DNA of 64,000 nt, taken from the NCBI GenBank assembly GCA_029979265.1, contig JAPOHW010000014.1:1-64000 (forward strand), written 5' to 3'. Source of the DNA: Actinomycetota bacterium. Lineage in GTDB: Bacteria; Actinomycetota; Acidimicrobiia; Acidimicrobiales; Aldehydirespiratoraceae. This document shows positions 1-8,327 of the stretch, in pieces. Made by a program: the position numbers and the translations under genes. How positions within the stretch are numbered: position 1 is the stretch's first letter; each line of letters begins with the position of its first letter. The notes under the pieces are model-generated. The model was not told the DNA's origin. It saw nothing but the letters and a program-made list of their open reading frames with translations, and did no database searches.

Positions 1-617
1 GCCGTGTCGGCCAGATCAAGGCCGAGATCGAGAACACCGACTCCGACTGGGATCGCGAGAAGCTCCAGGAGCGTCTCGCCAAACTGGCCGGTGGCGTTGC
101 CGTCGTTCAGGTCGGCGCTGCGACCGAAGTGGAGCTCAAGGAAAAGAAGCACCGCATCGAAGACGCGCTGTCGGCGACGCGTGCGGCCATCGAGGAAGGC
201 ATCGTTGCAGGCGGCGGTACCGCGCTGCTGCGCAGCCGTACGGCCGTCAACGAGATGGTCGGCTCGCTCGAGGGCGATGAGGCAACCGGTGCTCGCATCA
301 TCGCTGCCGCCCTCGAAGCGCCGGTGAAGCTCATCGCTGCCAACGCCGGCCATGAAGGTGCGGTCATCGTGCAGACAGTCGAGGCTGCGTCCGGCCCCAA
401 CGGCTTCAATGCTGCCACGGGGGAGATGGTCGATCTGATCGACGCAGGTGTCATCGACCCGGTCAAGGTCACCCGTGCTGCGTTGCAGAACGCCGCCTCC
501 ATCGCCGGCCTGCTGCTCACCACCGAGGCACTCATCGCCGACAAGCCCGAGGAAGCCCCCGCCATGCCGATGGGTGGCGATCCGATGGGCGGCATGGGCG
601 GCATGGGCATGATGTGA
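1..617 (+). CDS. groEL: Chaperonin GroEL, C-terminal part (gene starts before the window)
   Basis: The reading frame is open from the window edge (first whole codon at position 3) to a TGA at 615-617, about 204 codons, matching the last ~40% of GroEL. It includes the [20 protein letters not shown] stretch and the AGGGTALLR region of the intermediate/equatorial return. It ends in a Gly/Met-rich tail (GGMGGMGMM) typical of housekeeping GroEL. The second GroEL at 23575 lacks this repeat, so the two copies are probably specialised. The 5' end and any groES lie outside the window. Identity is certain; role relative to the second copy is inferred. Confidence 0.97.
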   Translation, partial: RVGQIKAEIENTDSDWDREKLQERLAKLAGGVAVVQVGAATEVELKEKKHRIEDALSATRAAIEEGIVAGGGTALLRSRTAVNEMVGSLEGDEATGARIIAAALEAPVKLIAANAGHEGAVIVQTVEAASGPNGFNAATGEMVDLIDAGVIDPVKVTRAALQNAASIAGLLLTTEALIADKPEEAPAMPMGGDPMGGMGGMGMM

Positions 618-656
618 CGCCTCCGGCGTCGGGTCGCCCTGCCAACTGACTCGAGC

Positions 657-694
657 AATGGCCCCGGGCTCCGGCCCGGGGCCATTGACGTTTT
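657..694 (+). terminator. Rho-independent terminator after groEL
   Basis: A perfect 13-bp stem (AATGGCCCCGGGC / GCCCGGGGCCATT) with a TCCG loop spans 657-686 and is followed by GACGTTTT. It sits 40 nt after the groEL stop and ends that transcription unit. Confidence 0.9.
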
Positions 695-796
695 CGAACC
701 GTGTGGCACGGGACCAGCCGATCACGTCGCCCGGCGGCCTGCAGATTCGACCCGACAGCGACCGTCCAACGGTTCGCGTACGTGGCGGTGGCCGAC

Positions 797-802
797 TACG
801 GT
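797..802 (+). promoter_or_regulatory. -10 element (TACGGT) of hpt, leaderless type
   Basis: TACGGT lies 7 nt before the hpt ATG and no ribosome-binding site is present, so the mRNA probably begins at or next to the start codon. Confidence 0.5.
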
Positions 803-809
803 CGGCGAC

Positions 810-1340
810 ATGTCGATTCCTGACGGCTCGATCGGCCGTGTCGTGATCGCTGCTGACGATCTCGCTGCACGAGTGGCAGAGATCGGCGCACGGATCACCG
901 AGGACTACCAGGGCCGTCAACCCCTGCTCGTCGGTGTGCTGAAAGGGGCGTTCGTGTTCATGAGTGATCTCGCTCGCGCCATCGACCTGCCTGTCGAGAT
1001 CGACTTCATGGCGGTGTCGTCGTACGGATCGGGGACCTCGTCGAGCGGTGTGGTCCGCATCGTCAAGGATCTCGAAACCGACATCGAAGGTCGGGACGTC
1101 ATCCTGGTCGAGGACATCGTCGACTCGGGCCTGACCCTCAGCTACCTCACCCGGGTCCTCGGCGATCGGAGGCCGGCGAGTCTCGAGATCTGCGCCCTGC
1201 TGGTGCGCGAGGGAGCAGAGGACGGTGATGCCAAGTACTTCGGCTTTCCGATCCCACCCGACTTCGTGGTCGGGTACGGACTCGACGTTGCAGAGCACTA
1301 CCGCGAGCTCGACGCGATCCACGTGTTCGAGCCCGCCTGA
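810..1340 (+). CDS. hpt: Hypoxanthine(-guanine) phosphoribosyltransferase
   Basis: A 176-aa purine-salvage enzyme that joins hypoxanthine or guanine to PRPP to give IMP or GMP in the cytoplasm. The PRPP-binding motif VILVEDIVDSGLT is at residues 97-109 and the flexible-loop SSYGSGT at about 70-76; length is normal. It heads the folate genes, as hpt often does in actinobacteria, although the usual ftsH between hpt and folE is missing here. The start is ATG 810, supported by the -10 hexamer 7 nt upstream and the absence of a Shine-Dalgarno. Confidence 0.95.
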   Translation: MSIPDGSIGRVVIAADDLAARVAEIGARITEDYQGRQPLLVGVLKGAFVFMSDLARAIDLPVEIDFMAVSSYGSGTSSSGVVRIVKDLETDIEGRDVILVEDIVDSGLTLSYLTRVLGDRRPASLEICALLVREGAEDGDAKYFGFPIPPDFVVGYGLDVAEHYRELDAIHVFEPA

Positions 1341-1354
1341 CGGATCCGACCCAC

Positions 1355-1360
1355 TAACCT
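1355..1360 (+). promoter_or_regulatory. -10 element (TAACCT) of folE, leaderless type
   Basis: TAACCT lies 7 nt before the folE ATG in the 27-nt hpt-folE gap. It suggests that the folate genes have their own start site in addition to read-through from hpt. Confidence 0.45.
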
Positions 1361-1367
1361 CCACGCC

Positions 1368-1985
1368 ATGTCCGAGCCGGTTCCCCCCAGGCCCCTCGTC
1401 CCGGGTGTCCACGCCCCTGAGATCGATCAGGAGCGCATTGCTGTCGCAGTGCGCGAAATCCTCTTCGCCATCGGTGAAGATCCGGACCGAGACGGCCTGC
1501 TCGAAACACCATCACGGGTTGCTCGCATGTACGCCGAGATCTGCGCCGGTCTTCACGAGCTGCCGTCCGAACACCTCCTAACCCAGTTCGAGGCCGACCA
1601 CGACGAGATGGTCATGGTGCGTGATATTCCGCTCTACTCGCTGTGCGAGCATCACCTGATTCCGTTCTTGGGCGCAGCCCATGTTGCGTACATCCCCGGT
1701 GCTGACGGCTACGTCACCGGCTTGTCGAAGATCGCCCGTGTCGTCGATGGATTTGCCAAGCGTCCGCAGGTGCAAGAACGACTGACGAGCCAGATTGCCG
1801 AGGCGGTCGAGTCCACGCTCAAGCCTCGTGGTGTACTCGTGGTGATCGAGGCCGAGCACCTGTGCATGTCCATGCGCGGTGTGCGAAAGGCAGGAAGTTC
1901 GACGGTGACGTCGTCGGTCACCGGCATTTTCCGCGAGAACGTTGCGACACGGGCCGAGGCGATGCGCTTCCTCGAGGGACGCTGA
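1368..1985 (+). CDS. folE: GTP cyclohydrolase I
   Basis: First enzyme of folate (tetrahydropterin) synthesis, converting GTP to 7,8-dihydroneopterin triphosphate. The 205-aa protein has the zinc ligands of the family (C93 and H96 in SLCEHH, C166 in [10 protein letters not shown]) and the [17 protein letters not shown] segment. It is followed 5 nt later by folP, and the order folE-folP-x-folB-folK, with overlapping ends, forms one operon for dihydrofolate precursors. Zinc-dependent FolE is fully intact. Confidence 0.96.
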   Translation: MSEPVPPRPLVPGVHAPEIDQERIAVAVREILFAIGEDPDRDGLLETPSRVARMYAEICAGLHELPSEHLLTQFEADHDEMVMVRDIPLYSLCEHHLIPFLGAAHVAYIPGADGYVTGLSKIARVVDGFAKRPQVQERLTSQIAEAVESTLKPRGVLVVIEAEHLCMSMRGVRKAGSSTVTSSVTGIFRENVATRAEAMRFLEGR

Positions 1986-1990
1986 GCCGC

Positions 1991-2770
1991 ATGCGGGTGA
2001 TGGGTGTCCTCAATGTCACACCCGACTCCTTCAGCGACGGTGGTCTCCACGACACCGTCGACAATGCGATTGCACACGGGCTCACCTTGCTCGATGAGGG
2101 TGCCGACATCATCGACATCGGAGGGGAGTCGACCCGGCCGGGCGCGACCCCTGTCGACGAGGCGACCGAAATCAGGCGTGCCGTGCCGGTGATCGAGGGC
2201 CTCCTGGCCGAACGCCCAGGCACGGTGATTTCGATCGACACCAGCAAGGGAGCCGTGGCCGATGCCGCCGCAGCGGCCGGTGCCAGCATCCTCAACGACG
2301 TCACGGCGTCACTCGAACATGTCGCTGCTCGCAACGAGATGGGCTGGATCGCAATGCACAACGGCACATTGGTTCAGGACAGTCGACCTGATCCGACGTC
2401 CGGTGATGTTGTGGGAACGATCGTCGACTTCCTGGCTGGCGCGGCTGCGCGCGGTCGTGCGGCCGGTGTGCGCGAACTCTGGATCGATCCGGGATTCGGT
2501 TTCGGGAGAACGTTCGAGCACAATCTCGATCTTCTGGCCAATCTCGATGCCTTCGTCGCAGTCGCGCCAACGGTTGTGGCGGTGAGTCGGAAACGAACCC
2601 TTGGTGTGCTGCACGCCCGCAGCGACGGGTTCGATGAGCCGACGCCAGTCGATGACCGCCTCGAAGCGGCGCTTGCGATCGCAACGTGGGGAGGGCTTTT
2701 GGGCGCAGACCTCGTCCGAGTGCACGATGTGCGGGCTACCGTCCACGCCGTGGGAGTGATCGCTCGATGA
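1991..2770 (+). CDS. folP: Dihydropteroate synthase
   Basis: A 259-aa enzyme that condenses 6-hydroxymethyl-dihydropterin diphosphate with p-aminobenzoate; the target of sulfonamides. It opens with MGVLNVTPDSFSDGG (pterin site) and has GESTRPGA, the SIDTSK...ILNDVTA region, DPGFGFGR, SRKR and the final RVHDV motif. ATG 1991 is chosen over an upstream in-frame ATG at 1862 because that one lies inside folE and the DHPS fold begins at MRVMGVLN. The stop overlaps the next start (ATGA at 2767-2770), indicating translational coupling. Confidence 0.96.
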   Translation: MRVMGVLNVTPDSFSDGGLHDTVDNAIAHGLTLLDEGADIIDIGGESTRPGATPVDEATEIRRAVPVIEGLLAERPGTVISIDTSKGAVADAAAAAGASILNDVTASLEHVAARNEMGWIAMHNGTLVQDSRPDPTSGDVVGTIVDFLAGAAARGRAAGVRELWIDPGFGFGRTFEHNLDLLANLDAFVAVAPTVVAVSRKRTLGVLHARSDGFDEPTPVDDRLEAALAIATWGGLLGADLVRVHDVRATVHAVGVIAR

Positions 2771-3348
2771 GAGGCAAGTGGGCGCAGGGTATTCAGCCTC
2801 GGAACTTCACCTGGGTGCTGAAGGACCAGGTGGCGATCTGTGAACGGCCCGGTGGCTTCGGTTCGAACCATCGCAAGGTTCGGCGACAGGAAGAGATCAT
2901 CTGGATCCGTCAGAACGGCTTCGATTTCGTGCTGTCGCTGTGCGGCTCCAACGCCAACCTGCACAATTACGAGGAGATGGGCGTTCCGTTCCATCATGTG
3001 CCGTTCAGTGGACCCGCAGCGGGTCGGTTGAGCCTCACCCGGGCGATGTCGTCGATTCGTGACCATGTGAACGCCGGCGACAAGATCGTGGTCCATCGCG
3101 ATCAGCTCGGCGAACGGGTCTTGGGCCTTGTCGCCGCCTACCTGCTCTGGATGGAACTTGTCCCGACCGGTCCGCAGGCCATCAGCATCACCGAGCGACT
3201 GTTCGAGCGAGAGCTCGGTCAGATCGCGCGCGAAACCGTTGCACTCGTCGCACGGTGTGACGCCTCGGTCGATGTTCCTGTCGACGCGTTCGCTCACACA
3301 CCGCCCGAGGAGATCGACGACGGTGGTGGGGAGGATGTCGATGACTGA
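2767..3348 (+). CDS. Degenerate dual-specificity-phosphatase-like protein in the folate operon
   Basis: A 193-aa protein whose middle resembles the DSP/cyclin-like phosphatase fold: a strand-turn GFDFVLSLCGS, then YEEMGVPFHHVPFSG, then a phosphate-loop-like VHRDQLGER. The family signature is HC(x5)R; here H110 and R117 are kept at the right spacing, but the nucleophilic Cys is Arg (R111), so it should not work as a Cys phosphatase. The C-terminus is acidic. It overlaps folP by ATGA and ends next to folB, so it is made with the pterin enzymes. A phosphate-binding or regulatory role is possible; the missing dihydroneopterin triphosphate phosphatase step is a tempting but unsupported idea. The ATG 2767 start is preferred over an in-frame ATG at 2686 inside folP. 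Confidence 0.75.
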   Translation: MRGKWAQGIQPRNFTWVLKDQVAICERPGGFGSNHRKVRRQEEIIWIRQNGFDFVLSLCGSNANLHNYEEMGVPFHHVPFSGPAAGRLSLTRAMSSIRDHVNAGDKIVVHRDQLGERVLGLVAAYLLWMELVPTGPQAISITERLFERELGQIARETVALVARCDASVDVPVDAFAHTPPEEIDDGGGEDVDD

Positions 3349-3712
3349 GATGATGGGCCTGCCCGTGATCCAGCTTCGCGGTCTTCGGCTCGCCTGCATC
3401 TGCGGCGCCCTCCCCGAAGAGCAGGATCGGCGTCAGCCCTACGAGTTCGATGTCGACATCGTTGCCGATGTCGGTGCTGTCACCAGTGACAACCTCGACG
3501 ACACGATCGATTACGGCGCCGTGCTCGCTCGGATCGAAGCCGTCACCGCCGGCGAATCGTTCCAACTGTTCGAGCGGATGGCGACGAGGGTCGCAGAAGC
3601 GATCCTCGAAGACCGGCGAATCGACGCCGTCACGATCGAGGTTCGCAAGCTCCGACCGCCGGTCCCGCAGGACATTGCCTCGAGTGGGATCCGGCTCACC
3701 GTCGAAGCATGA
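3341..3712 (+). CDS. folB: Dihydroneopterin aldolase
   Basis: A 123-aa enzyme that splits dihydroneopterin into 6-hydroxymethyl-dihydropterin and glycolaldehyde. Family features are IQLRGLRLACICGALPEEQ at the N-terminus, the DTIDYGAVL segment, and the VRKLRPPVPQDI motif near the end with the conserved active-site Lys. The start ATG 3341 overlaps the preceding gene and has GGGGAGG at 3328-3334, six bases upstream; ATG 3335 would sit too close to it. The stop overlaps the folK start (ATGA at 3709-3712). Confidence 0.93.
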   Translation: MTEMMGLPVIQLRGLRLACICGALPEEQDRRQPYEFDVDIVADVGAVTSDNLDDTIDYGAVLARIEAVTAGESFQLFERMATRVAEAILEDRRIDAVTIEVRKLRPPVPQDIASSGIRLTVEA

Positions 3713-4197
3713 TCGAGCGCCCTCGGCGGCGAGCACTCCTGGCCCTCGGGTCTAATCTTGGGGATCGGGCGACGTTCCTGCGTGAAGCCGTTGCTGCGAT
3801 CCCTGATGTTGTCGACGTGTCGTTTGCGTATGAGACCGATCCCATCGGTGGACCGGAGCAGCAGCCGTTTCTGAATCTCGTTGTGATGCTCGACACCGAT
3901 CTGACGCCCTATGAGCTTCTCGAGGTGTGTCGCGCATGCGAGACAGCGGCTGCGCGGGTACGTGATGTCAGGTGGGGGCCGCGAACGCTCGACGTCGACG
4001 TGTTGTGGGTCGACGATGAGACGGTCGACGACCCACCGGAGTTGGTCGTCCCGCACGAGCGCATGTTCGAGCGGGCGTTCGTGCTGGTGCCGGTCGCCGA
4101 TGTGGCCCCTGACGTACTGCCGGACGGGTATGACGTGAGTGCGGCCGCCGAGACCGAGGGGGTCCGACGACTCGGATCGCTCGGTGAGGTGGGATGA
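3709..4197 (+). CDS. folK: 6-hydroxymethyl-7,8-dihydropterin pyrophosphokinase
   Basis: Transfers pyrophosphate from ATP to the pterin alcohol, giving the FolP substrate. The 162-aa protein shows LALGSNLGDR at the start, GPEQQPFLNLVV, and the HPPK signature RWGPRTLDVDVL that carries the Mg-binding acidic residues. It is the last gene of the folate operon, starting within the folB stop. A short 70-bp gap separates it from the thiolase, which may belong to the same transcript. Confidence 0.95.
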   Translation: MIERPRRRALLALGSNLGDRATFLREAVAAIPDVVDVSFAYETDPIGGPEQQPFLNLVVMLDTDLTPYELLEVCRACETAAARVRDVRWGPRTLDVDVLWVDDETVDDPPELVVPHERMFERAFVLVPVADVAPDVLPDGYDVSAAAETEGVRRLGSLGEVG

Positions 4198-4267
4198 CAA
4201 CCACCGGTGTCGTCGGGGCCGACTGTGTGATGGTGCCGACGCGCCGACGCTGTGCCACGCTTGGGAG

Positions 4268-5491
4268 ATGAGCGAGGCGTACATCATCGACGCGTGCCGG
4301 ACCCCTCGCGGGATCGGCAAGCAAGGAAAGGGCTCCCTGGCCCATCTCCACCCGCAGCACCTCGGTGCCACGGTGCTGAGGGCACTTCAGGAGCGCACTG
4401 GATTCGACACGGCAGACGTCGATGATGTCGTCTGGGGTACCAGCTCCCAGGTCGTCGAGCAGTCGGGTGACATTGGCCGCATGTCGGCTCTTGCGGCTGG
4501 GTACGACATCAAGGCCAGCGGCGTGACGCTCGATCGGTTCTGTGGTTCGGGCATCACGTCGGCCAACATCGCAGCTGCGTCGGTGAAGTCGGGGCTGGAA
4601 GATCTGGTGATCTCCGGCGGCACCGAGATGATGTCGCTTCCCAAGAAGGGTCTTCTTCCCATGGGTGGTGGCAACCCGGCACTCGACGAGCTTCATCCGC
4701 AAGCCCATCAGGGGGTGTGTGCCGACGCAATCGCAACGATGGAAGGTATCTCTCGTGAAGCGCTCGACTCGCTTGCCGTGCTCACGCAGCATCGCGCCGA
4801 GACCGCGATCAACGAGGGCCGCTTCGACAGGAGCCTGATTCCGGTGCTCAACCCCGATGGGTCGGTTGCGCTCGACCGAGAGGAGTTCCCCCGGCCCGGG
4901 ACCACGCTCGAAGGCCTGGCGAAGCTGCAGCCGTCGTTCGAAGCTGTGGCCGACTACCGCCACAGCGAGGATGCCAAGACCTTCCGCGAGCAGATCAACC
5001 GACGGTACCCGGACGTCGAAATCAAGCACTTCCATCATGCCGGAAACAGTTCCGGAGTCGTCGACGGCTCGGCTGCGATCCTGTGGGCAAGCGAGGACTG
5101 TGTCCGGGCCCACGGCCTCACGCCACGAGCCCGGATCGTGGCCATGGCCAACATGGGCGATGATCCGACGCTCATGCTCAACGCTCCGGTTCCGGCTGCC
5201 CGAAAGGTGCTCGAGAAGGCCGGCATGACGCTGGACGACATCGATGTGATCGAAATCAACGAAGCCTTTGCCGTCGTGTCGGAGAAGTTCCAGCGCGATC
5301 TCGACGTCGATCGCGAGAAGGTCAACATCAACGGTGGCGCGATGGCGCTCGGTCATCCGATCGGTGCGACCGGAGCGGTGCTCATCAACACCGCCCTCGA
5401 CGAACTCGAGCGTCAAGACAAACAGCTCGGTCTGATCACCATGTGTGCTGCCGGCGGCATGGCTCCGGCCATCATCATCGAGCGGGTCTGA
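4268..5491 (+). CDS. Acetyl-CoA C-acetyltransferase (thiolase)
   Basis: A 407-aa thiolase that either cleaves 3-ketoacyl-CoA or condenses two acetyl-CoA. The nucleophile is C92 in DRFCGSG, followed by NEAFAVVSEKF, the His of GGAMALGHPIGATGA, and the second catalytic Cys in ITMCAAGGMAP. Chain length is typical. Substrate chain length cannot be read from sequence. ATG 4268 has GGGAG immediately upstream and matches the family start (SEAYIIDACRTPRG). The next gene begins 1 nt after its stop. Confidence 0.94.
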   Translation: MSEAYIIDACRTPRGIGKQGKGSLAHLHPQHLGATVLRALQERTGFDTADVDDVVWGTSSQVVEQSGDIGRMSALAAGYDIKASGVTLDRFCGSGITSANIAAASVKSGLEDLVISGGTEMMSLPKKGLLPMGGGNPALDELHPQAHQGVCADAIATMEGISREALDSLAVLTQHRAETAINEGRFDRSLIPVLNPDGSVALDREEFPRPGTTLEGLAKLQPSFEAVADYRHSEDAKTFREQINRRYPDVEIKHFHHAGNSSGVVDGSAAILWASEDCVRAHGLTPRARIVAMANMGDDPTLMLNAPVPAARKVLEKAGMTLDDIDVIEINEAFAVVSEKFQRDLDVDREKVNINGGAMALGHPIGATGAVLINTALDELERQDKQLGLITMCAAGGMAPAIIIERV

Positions 5492-5492
5492 C

Positions 5493-5945
5493 ATGGGGAT
5501 CGAAGGCGACTACGAACCGAGCACCTGGGGCTGGGTCAGCGACCAGGTCGCGAAGTACGAGGCATCGGGGGGCGCCGAGGCGAACACGCTGATGGACACG
5601 GGGATCCCGATCATCGTCACCACGATGATGGGACACAAGACGGGGAAGGTGCGCAAGGTGCCACTGATGCGAGTCGAGCACGACGGCGAGTACGCGCTGA
5701 TCGCGTCCAAGGGCGGTGCACCCTCCCACCCAGGTTGGTACTTCAACCTTCTCGCAGCCGATGAAATCGAGCTGCAGGATGGTCCGGTGCCGGGTGTGTA
5801 CACCATTCGCGAGGTCGACGGCGACGAGCGGGCCGAGTGGTACGCCCGAGGTGAAGCTGTCTACCCGCCCTATACCGACTACGCGCTCAGTGCCACCGAG
5901 GCGGGGCGAACGATCCCGGTCTTCATTGCATCCCCGAAACACTGA
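5493..5945 (+). CDS. Ddn-like nitroreductase / deazaflavin (F420)-dependent family protein
   Basis: A 150-aa split-barrel protein of the actinobacterial Ddn family, which binds deazaflavin F420 and reduces quinones or nitro compounds. Diagnostic stretches are TTMMGHKTGKVRKVPLMRVEHDG, ALIASKGGAPSHPGWYFNL and the final ATEAGRTIPVF. It starts just after the thiolase stop and is likely co-transcribed. F420 use is family knowledge; the physiological substrate is unknown. Confidence 0.88.
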   Translation: MGIEGDYEPSTWGWVSDQVAKYEASGGAEANTLMDTGIPIIVTTMMGHKTGKVRKVPLMRVEHDGEYALIASKGGAPSHPGWYFNLLAADEIELQDGPVPGVYTIREVDGDERAEWYARGEAVYPPYTDYALSATEAGRTIPVFIASPKH

Positions 5946-5992
5946 TCCGACGCTGCCGGCGTCCCCCGGACCGAGCCGCTCGTTCTGCCCGG

Positions 5993-5998
5993 TAGGTT
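5993..5998 (+). promoter_or_regulatory. -10 element (TAGGTT) of coaX-lysS, leaderless type
   Basis: TAGGTT sits 6 nt before the GTG start of coaX. Its position supports GTG 6005 as the real start. Confidence 0.5.
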
Positions 5999-6004
5999 TT
6001 CCCC

Positions 6005-6796
6005 GTGCTCCTCACGATCGATGTCGGCAACACGCAGACGGTGTTGGGCCTCTACGACCCGAGTGCCGACAACGGTGAGGGGGCAGGCGTCGGGCTCGTC
6101 GACCACTGGCGTCTCTCGACCGTCCATGAACGGACGGGCGACGAGTACTCGGTGCTGGTCAGGTCGTTGCTCGACACTGCAGGCGTCGACTTCGATGTCG
6201 ATCTGACGGGTGCGGCCATCTGCTCTGGGGTACCGCGTGTCCTTGCGAGCCTTCGGCAGATGGTGATTCGCTACCTCACCTTCGAGCCGATCGTGATCGA
6301 GCCTGGTATCAAGACCGGCATGCCGATCCTCTACGACAACCCGAAAGAGGTCGGTGCCGATCGCATTGCGAATGCGGTGGGGGCCTATGACCTCTACGGC
6401 GGACCAACGGTCGTGGTCGACTTCGGTACTGGCAACAACTTCGACGTCATCAGTGAGAACGGCGAGTTCCTCGGCGGTGCGATTGCCCCGGGTATCGAGA
6501 TCAGCTTGGATGCCCTGTTCGGACGGGCCGCCGCACTTCGAGCTGTGGAACTGGTCGAACCGCGCAGCGTGATCGGCAAGTCGACGGTCGAGTCGATCCA
6601 GAGCGGCACGGTCTACGGCTTTGCCGCCATGATCGACGGCATGGTGGATCGTTTCGCGGCCGACCTCGGCGAGATCAACGTGGTGGCAACCGGTGGTTTG
6701 GCCCATCTCATCTCTCCGGTGTCCTCCACCATCGAGCACGTCGAGCCGTTCCTCACCCTCCACGGTCTGCGGATCGTCCACGACCGGAACCGCTGA
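6005..6796 (+). CDS. coaX: Type III pantothenate kinase
   Basis: First step of coenzyme A synthesis, phosphorylating pantothenate. The 263-aa ASKHA-fold protein has the phosphate loop TIDVGNTQTVLG, GADRIANAVGA, and the nucleotide motif DFGTGNNFD followed by FLGGAIAPGIEIS and GKSTVESIQSGTVYGF. Most CoaX have DFGTATTFD or DFGTSTNFD, so GNN is a mild variant. Type III kinases need a monovalent cation and are not inhibited by CoA (family knowledge). The start is GTG; the stop overlaps lysS (TGATG). Confidence 0.93.
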   Translation: MLLTIDVGNTQTVLGLYDPSADNGEGAGVGLVDHWRLSTVHERTGDEYSVLVRSLLDTAGVDFDVDLTGAAICSGVPRVLASLRQMVIRYLTFEPIVIEPGIKTGMPILYDNPKEVGADRIANAVGAYDLYGGPTVVVDFGTGNNFDVISENGEFLGGAIAPGIEISLDALFGRAAALRAVELVEPRSVIGKSTVESIQSGTVYGFAAMIDGMVDRFAADLGEINVVATGGLAHLISPVSSTIEHVEPFLTLHGLRIVHDRNR

Positions 6797-8244
6797 TGAG
6801 CGACGCCCCCTACCGCTTCGATGTGACACATCGTGTGTCCGAAATCGTCGACGCGCATACCGATCTCCAATCCGGTGCCGAGACCGACACAGTGGTGACG
6901 GTTGCCGGTCGTCTGATGTTGCGGCGTGATCAGGGAAAGCTCGCCTTCGGCTCGCTTCAGGATTCGAGTGGCCGCATCCAGCTCTTCGCCATGGCGAAGT
7001 CGACTCCCGACTTCGACGGGTTCACCTCCCTGTCGATCGGCGATTGGATCGCAGTCACGGGCATCGTGATGATGACTCGCCGTGGTGAGCTCAGTGTTCG
7101 GGTCGACGAATGGGTAGTGCTGGCGCCGGCCGGACGTCCGTTTCCCGACAAATGGCACGGCATCGCCGATCCCGACACCCGCTACCGGCAGCGGTATGTC
7201 GATCTCTGGGTCACCGAGGAAGCCCGACAGACCTTTGTTCGGCGGAGCCAGATCGTGGCCTCGATGCGTCGAATCCTGCATGCCCAGGACTTTGTCGAAG
7301 TCGAGACACCGATGCTGCACCCGATTCCCGGTGGTGCACTCGCTCGACCGTTCGTCACGCATCACAACGCACTCGACGAAGATCTCTATCTGCGCATCGC
7401 CCCCGAGCTCTACCTGAAGCGGCTCGTCGTTGGCGGTATGGAGAAGGTCTTCGAGGTCGGGCGGGTGTTTCGCAACGAGGGAATGTCGACGCGCCACAAT
7501 CCCGAATTCACCATGCTGGAGCTCTACTGGGCCTACGCCGACCATGCCGACATGATGCGCTTGACCGAGGAACTTGTCGCCGGCATTGCAACCGAGGTCC
7601 TCGGCACGACGACGATCGAGTACGACGGCCGCGAAGTCGACCTCTCGACACCATGGCGTCGCGCCACGATGGAAGAGCTGATTGCCGAGCACGCCGGAGT
7701 CGACGTCCATCTCGACACACCGATCGACGAATTGCGCACCATCTGTGAGCGGTTCGGGGTCGAGATCAAGGACCACTACGGCCCCGGCAAACTCATCCTC
7801 GAGTTGTACGAAAAGACCTGCGAAGCCGAACTCTGGGGTCCGGTGTTCGTCACCGACTATCCCGTCGAAGTCTCGCCGTTGTCGCGCGAGCACCGTGAGC
7901 GCCCGGGATACACCGAGCGTTTCGAGGCGATCGTCGCAGGTCGCGAGCTGTGCAACGGCTTCTCGGAACTGACTGATCCGCTCGTCCAACGGCAACGTTT
8001 CGAAGCGCAGGAAGTCGAGCGCGATGCGGGTGACGACGAGGCCATGGTTGTCGACGAGGACTATCTGCGAGCACTGGAGTACGGCTTGCCCGGTACCGCC
8101 GGGCTCGGTGTCGGTGTCGACCGTCTGGTCATGCTGCTCACCGGAACGACCACCATCCGCGACGTCGTCTTGTTTCCGACGCTCAAGCCGGAACAGGGTC
8201 GTAGTGCCGCCGATGATGGGGAGACGGTCGACGGTCGGGAGTAG
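6796..8244 (+). CDS. lysS: Lysyl-tRNA synthetase, class II
   Basis: A 482-aa synthetase charging tRNA-Lys. The N-terminal OB fold (about residues 25-120) binds the anticodon. The class II core has motif 2 (KVFEVGRVFRNEGMSTRHNPEFTMLE) and motif 3 (GLGVGVDRLVMLLTG), plus the typical YRQRYVDLW and ERFE..V.GRELCNGFSELTDP segments. It overlaps coaX by 1 nt, so CoA and translation genes are co-expressed, as in several actinobacteria. Confidence 0.96.
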   Translation: MSDAPYRFDVTHRVSEIVDAHTDLQSGAETDTVVTVAGRLMLRRDQGKLAFGSLQDSSGRIQLFAMAKSTPDFDGFTSLSIGDWIAVTGIVMMTRRGELSVRVDEWVVLAPAGRPFPDKWHGIADPDTRYRQRYVDLWVTEEARQTFVRRSQIVASMRRILHAQDFVEVETPMLHPIPGGALARPFVTHHNALDEDLYLRIAPELYLKRLVVGGMEKVFEVGRVFRNEGMSTRHNPEFTMLELYWAYADHADMMRLTEELVAGIATEVLGTTTIEYDGREVDLSTPWRRATMEELIAEHAGVDVHLDTPIDELRTICERFGVEIKDHYGPGKLILELYEKTCEAELWGPVFVTDYPVEVSPLSREHRERPGYTERFEAIVAGRELCNGFSELTDPLVQRQRFEAQEVERDAGDDEAMVVDEDYLRALEYGLPGTAGLGVGVDRLVMLLTGTTTIRDVVLFPTLKPEQGRSAADDGETVDGRE

Positions 8245-8299
8245 TCGCCGGGGTGGCGGTGGCCGGGCACTGTCGGGTGACTCGGTGTCATTGGACCAA

Positions 8300-8318
8300 C
8301 CTGTCAGGGGCTGACAGG
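8300..8318 (+). promoter_or_regulatory. Inverted repeat just upstream of nudC
   Basis: CCTGTCAG-GGG-CTGACAGG is a perfect 8-bp inverted repeat ending 9 nt before the nudC ATG. It could be an operator or a hairpin in the short leader; no known regulator can be assigned. Confidence 0.5.
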
Positions 8319-8327
8319 CTGGCGGCG

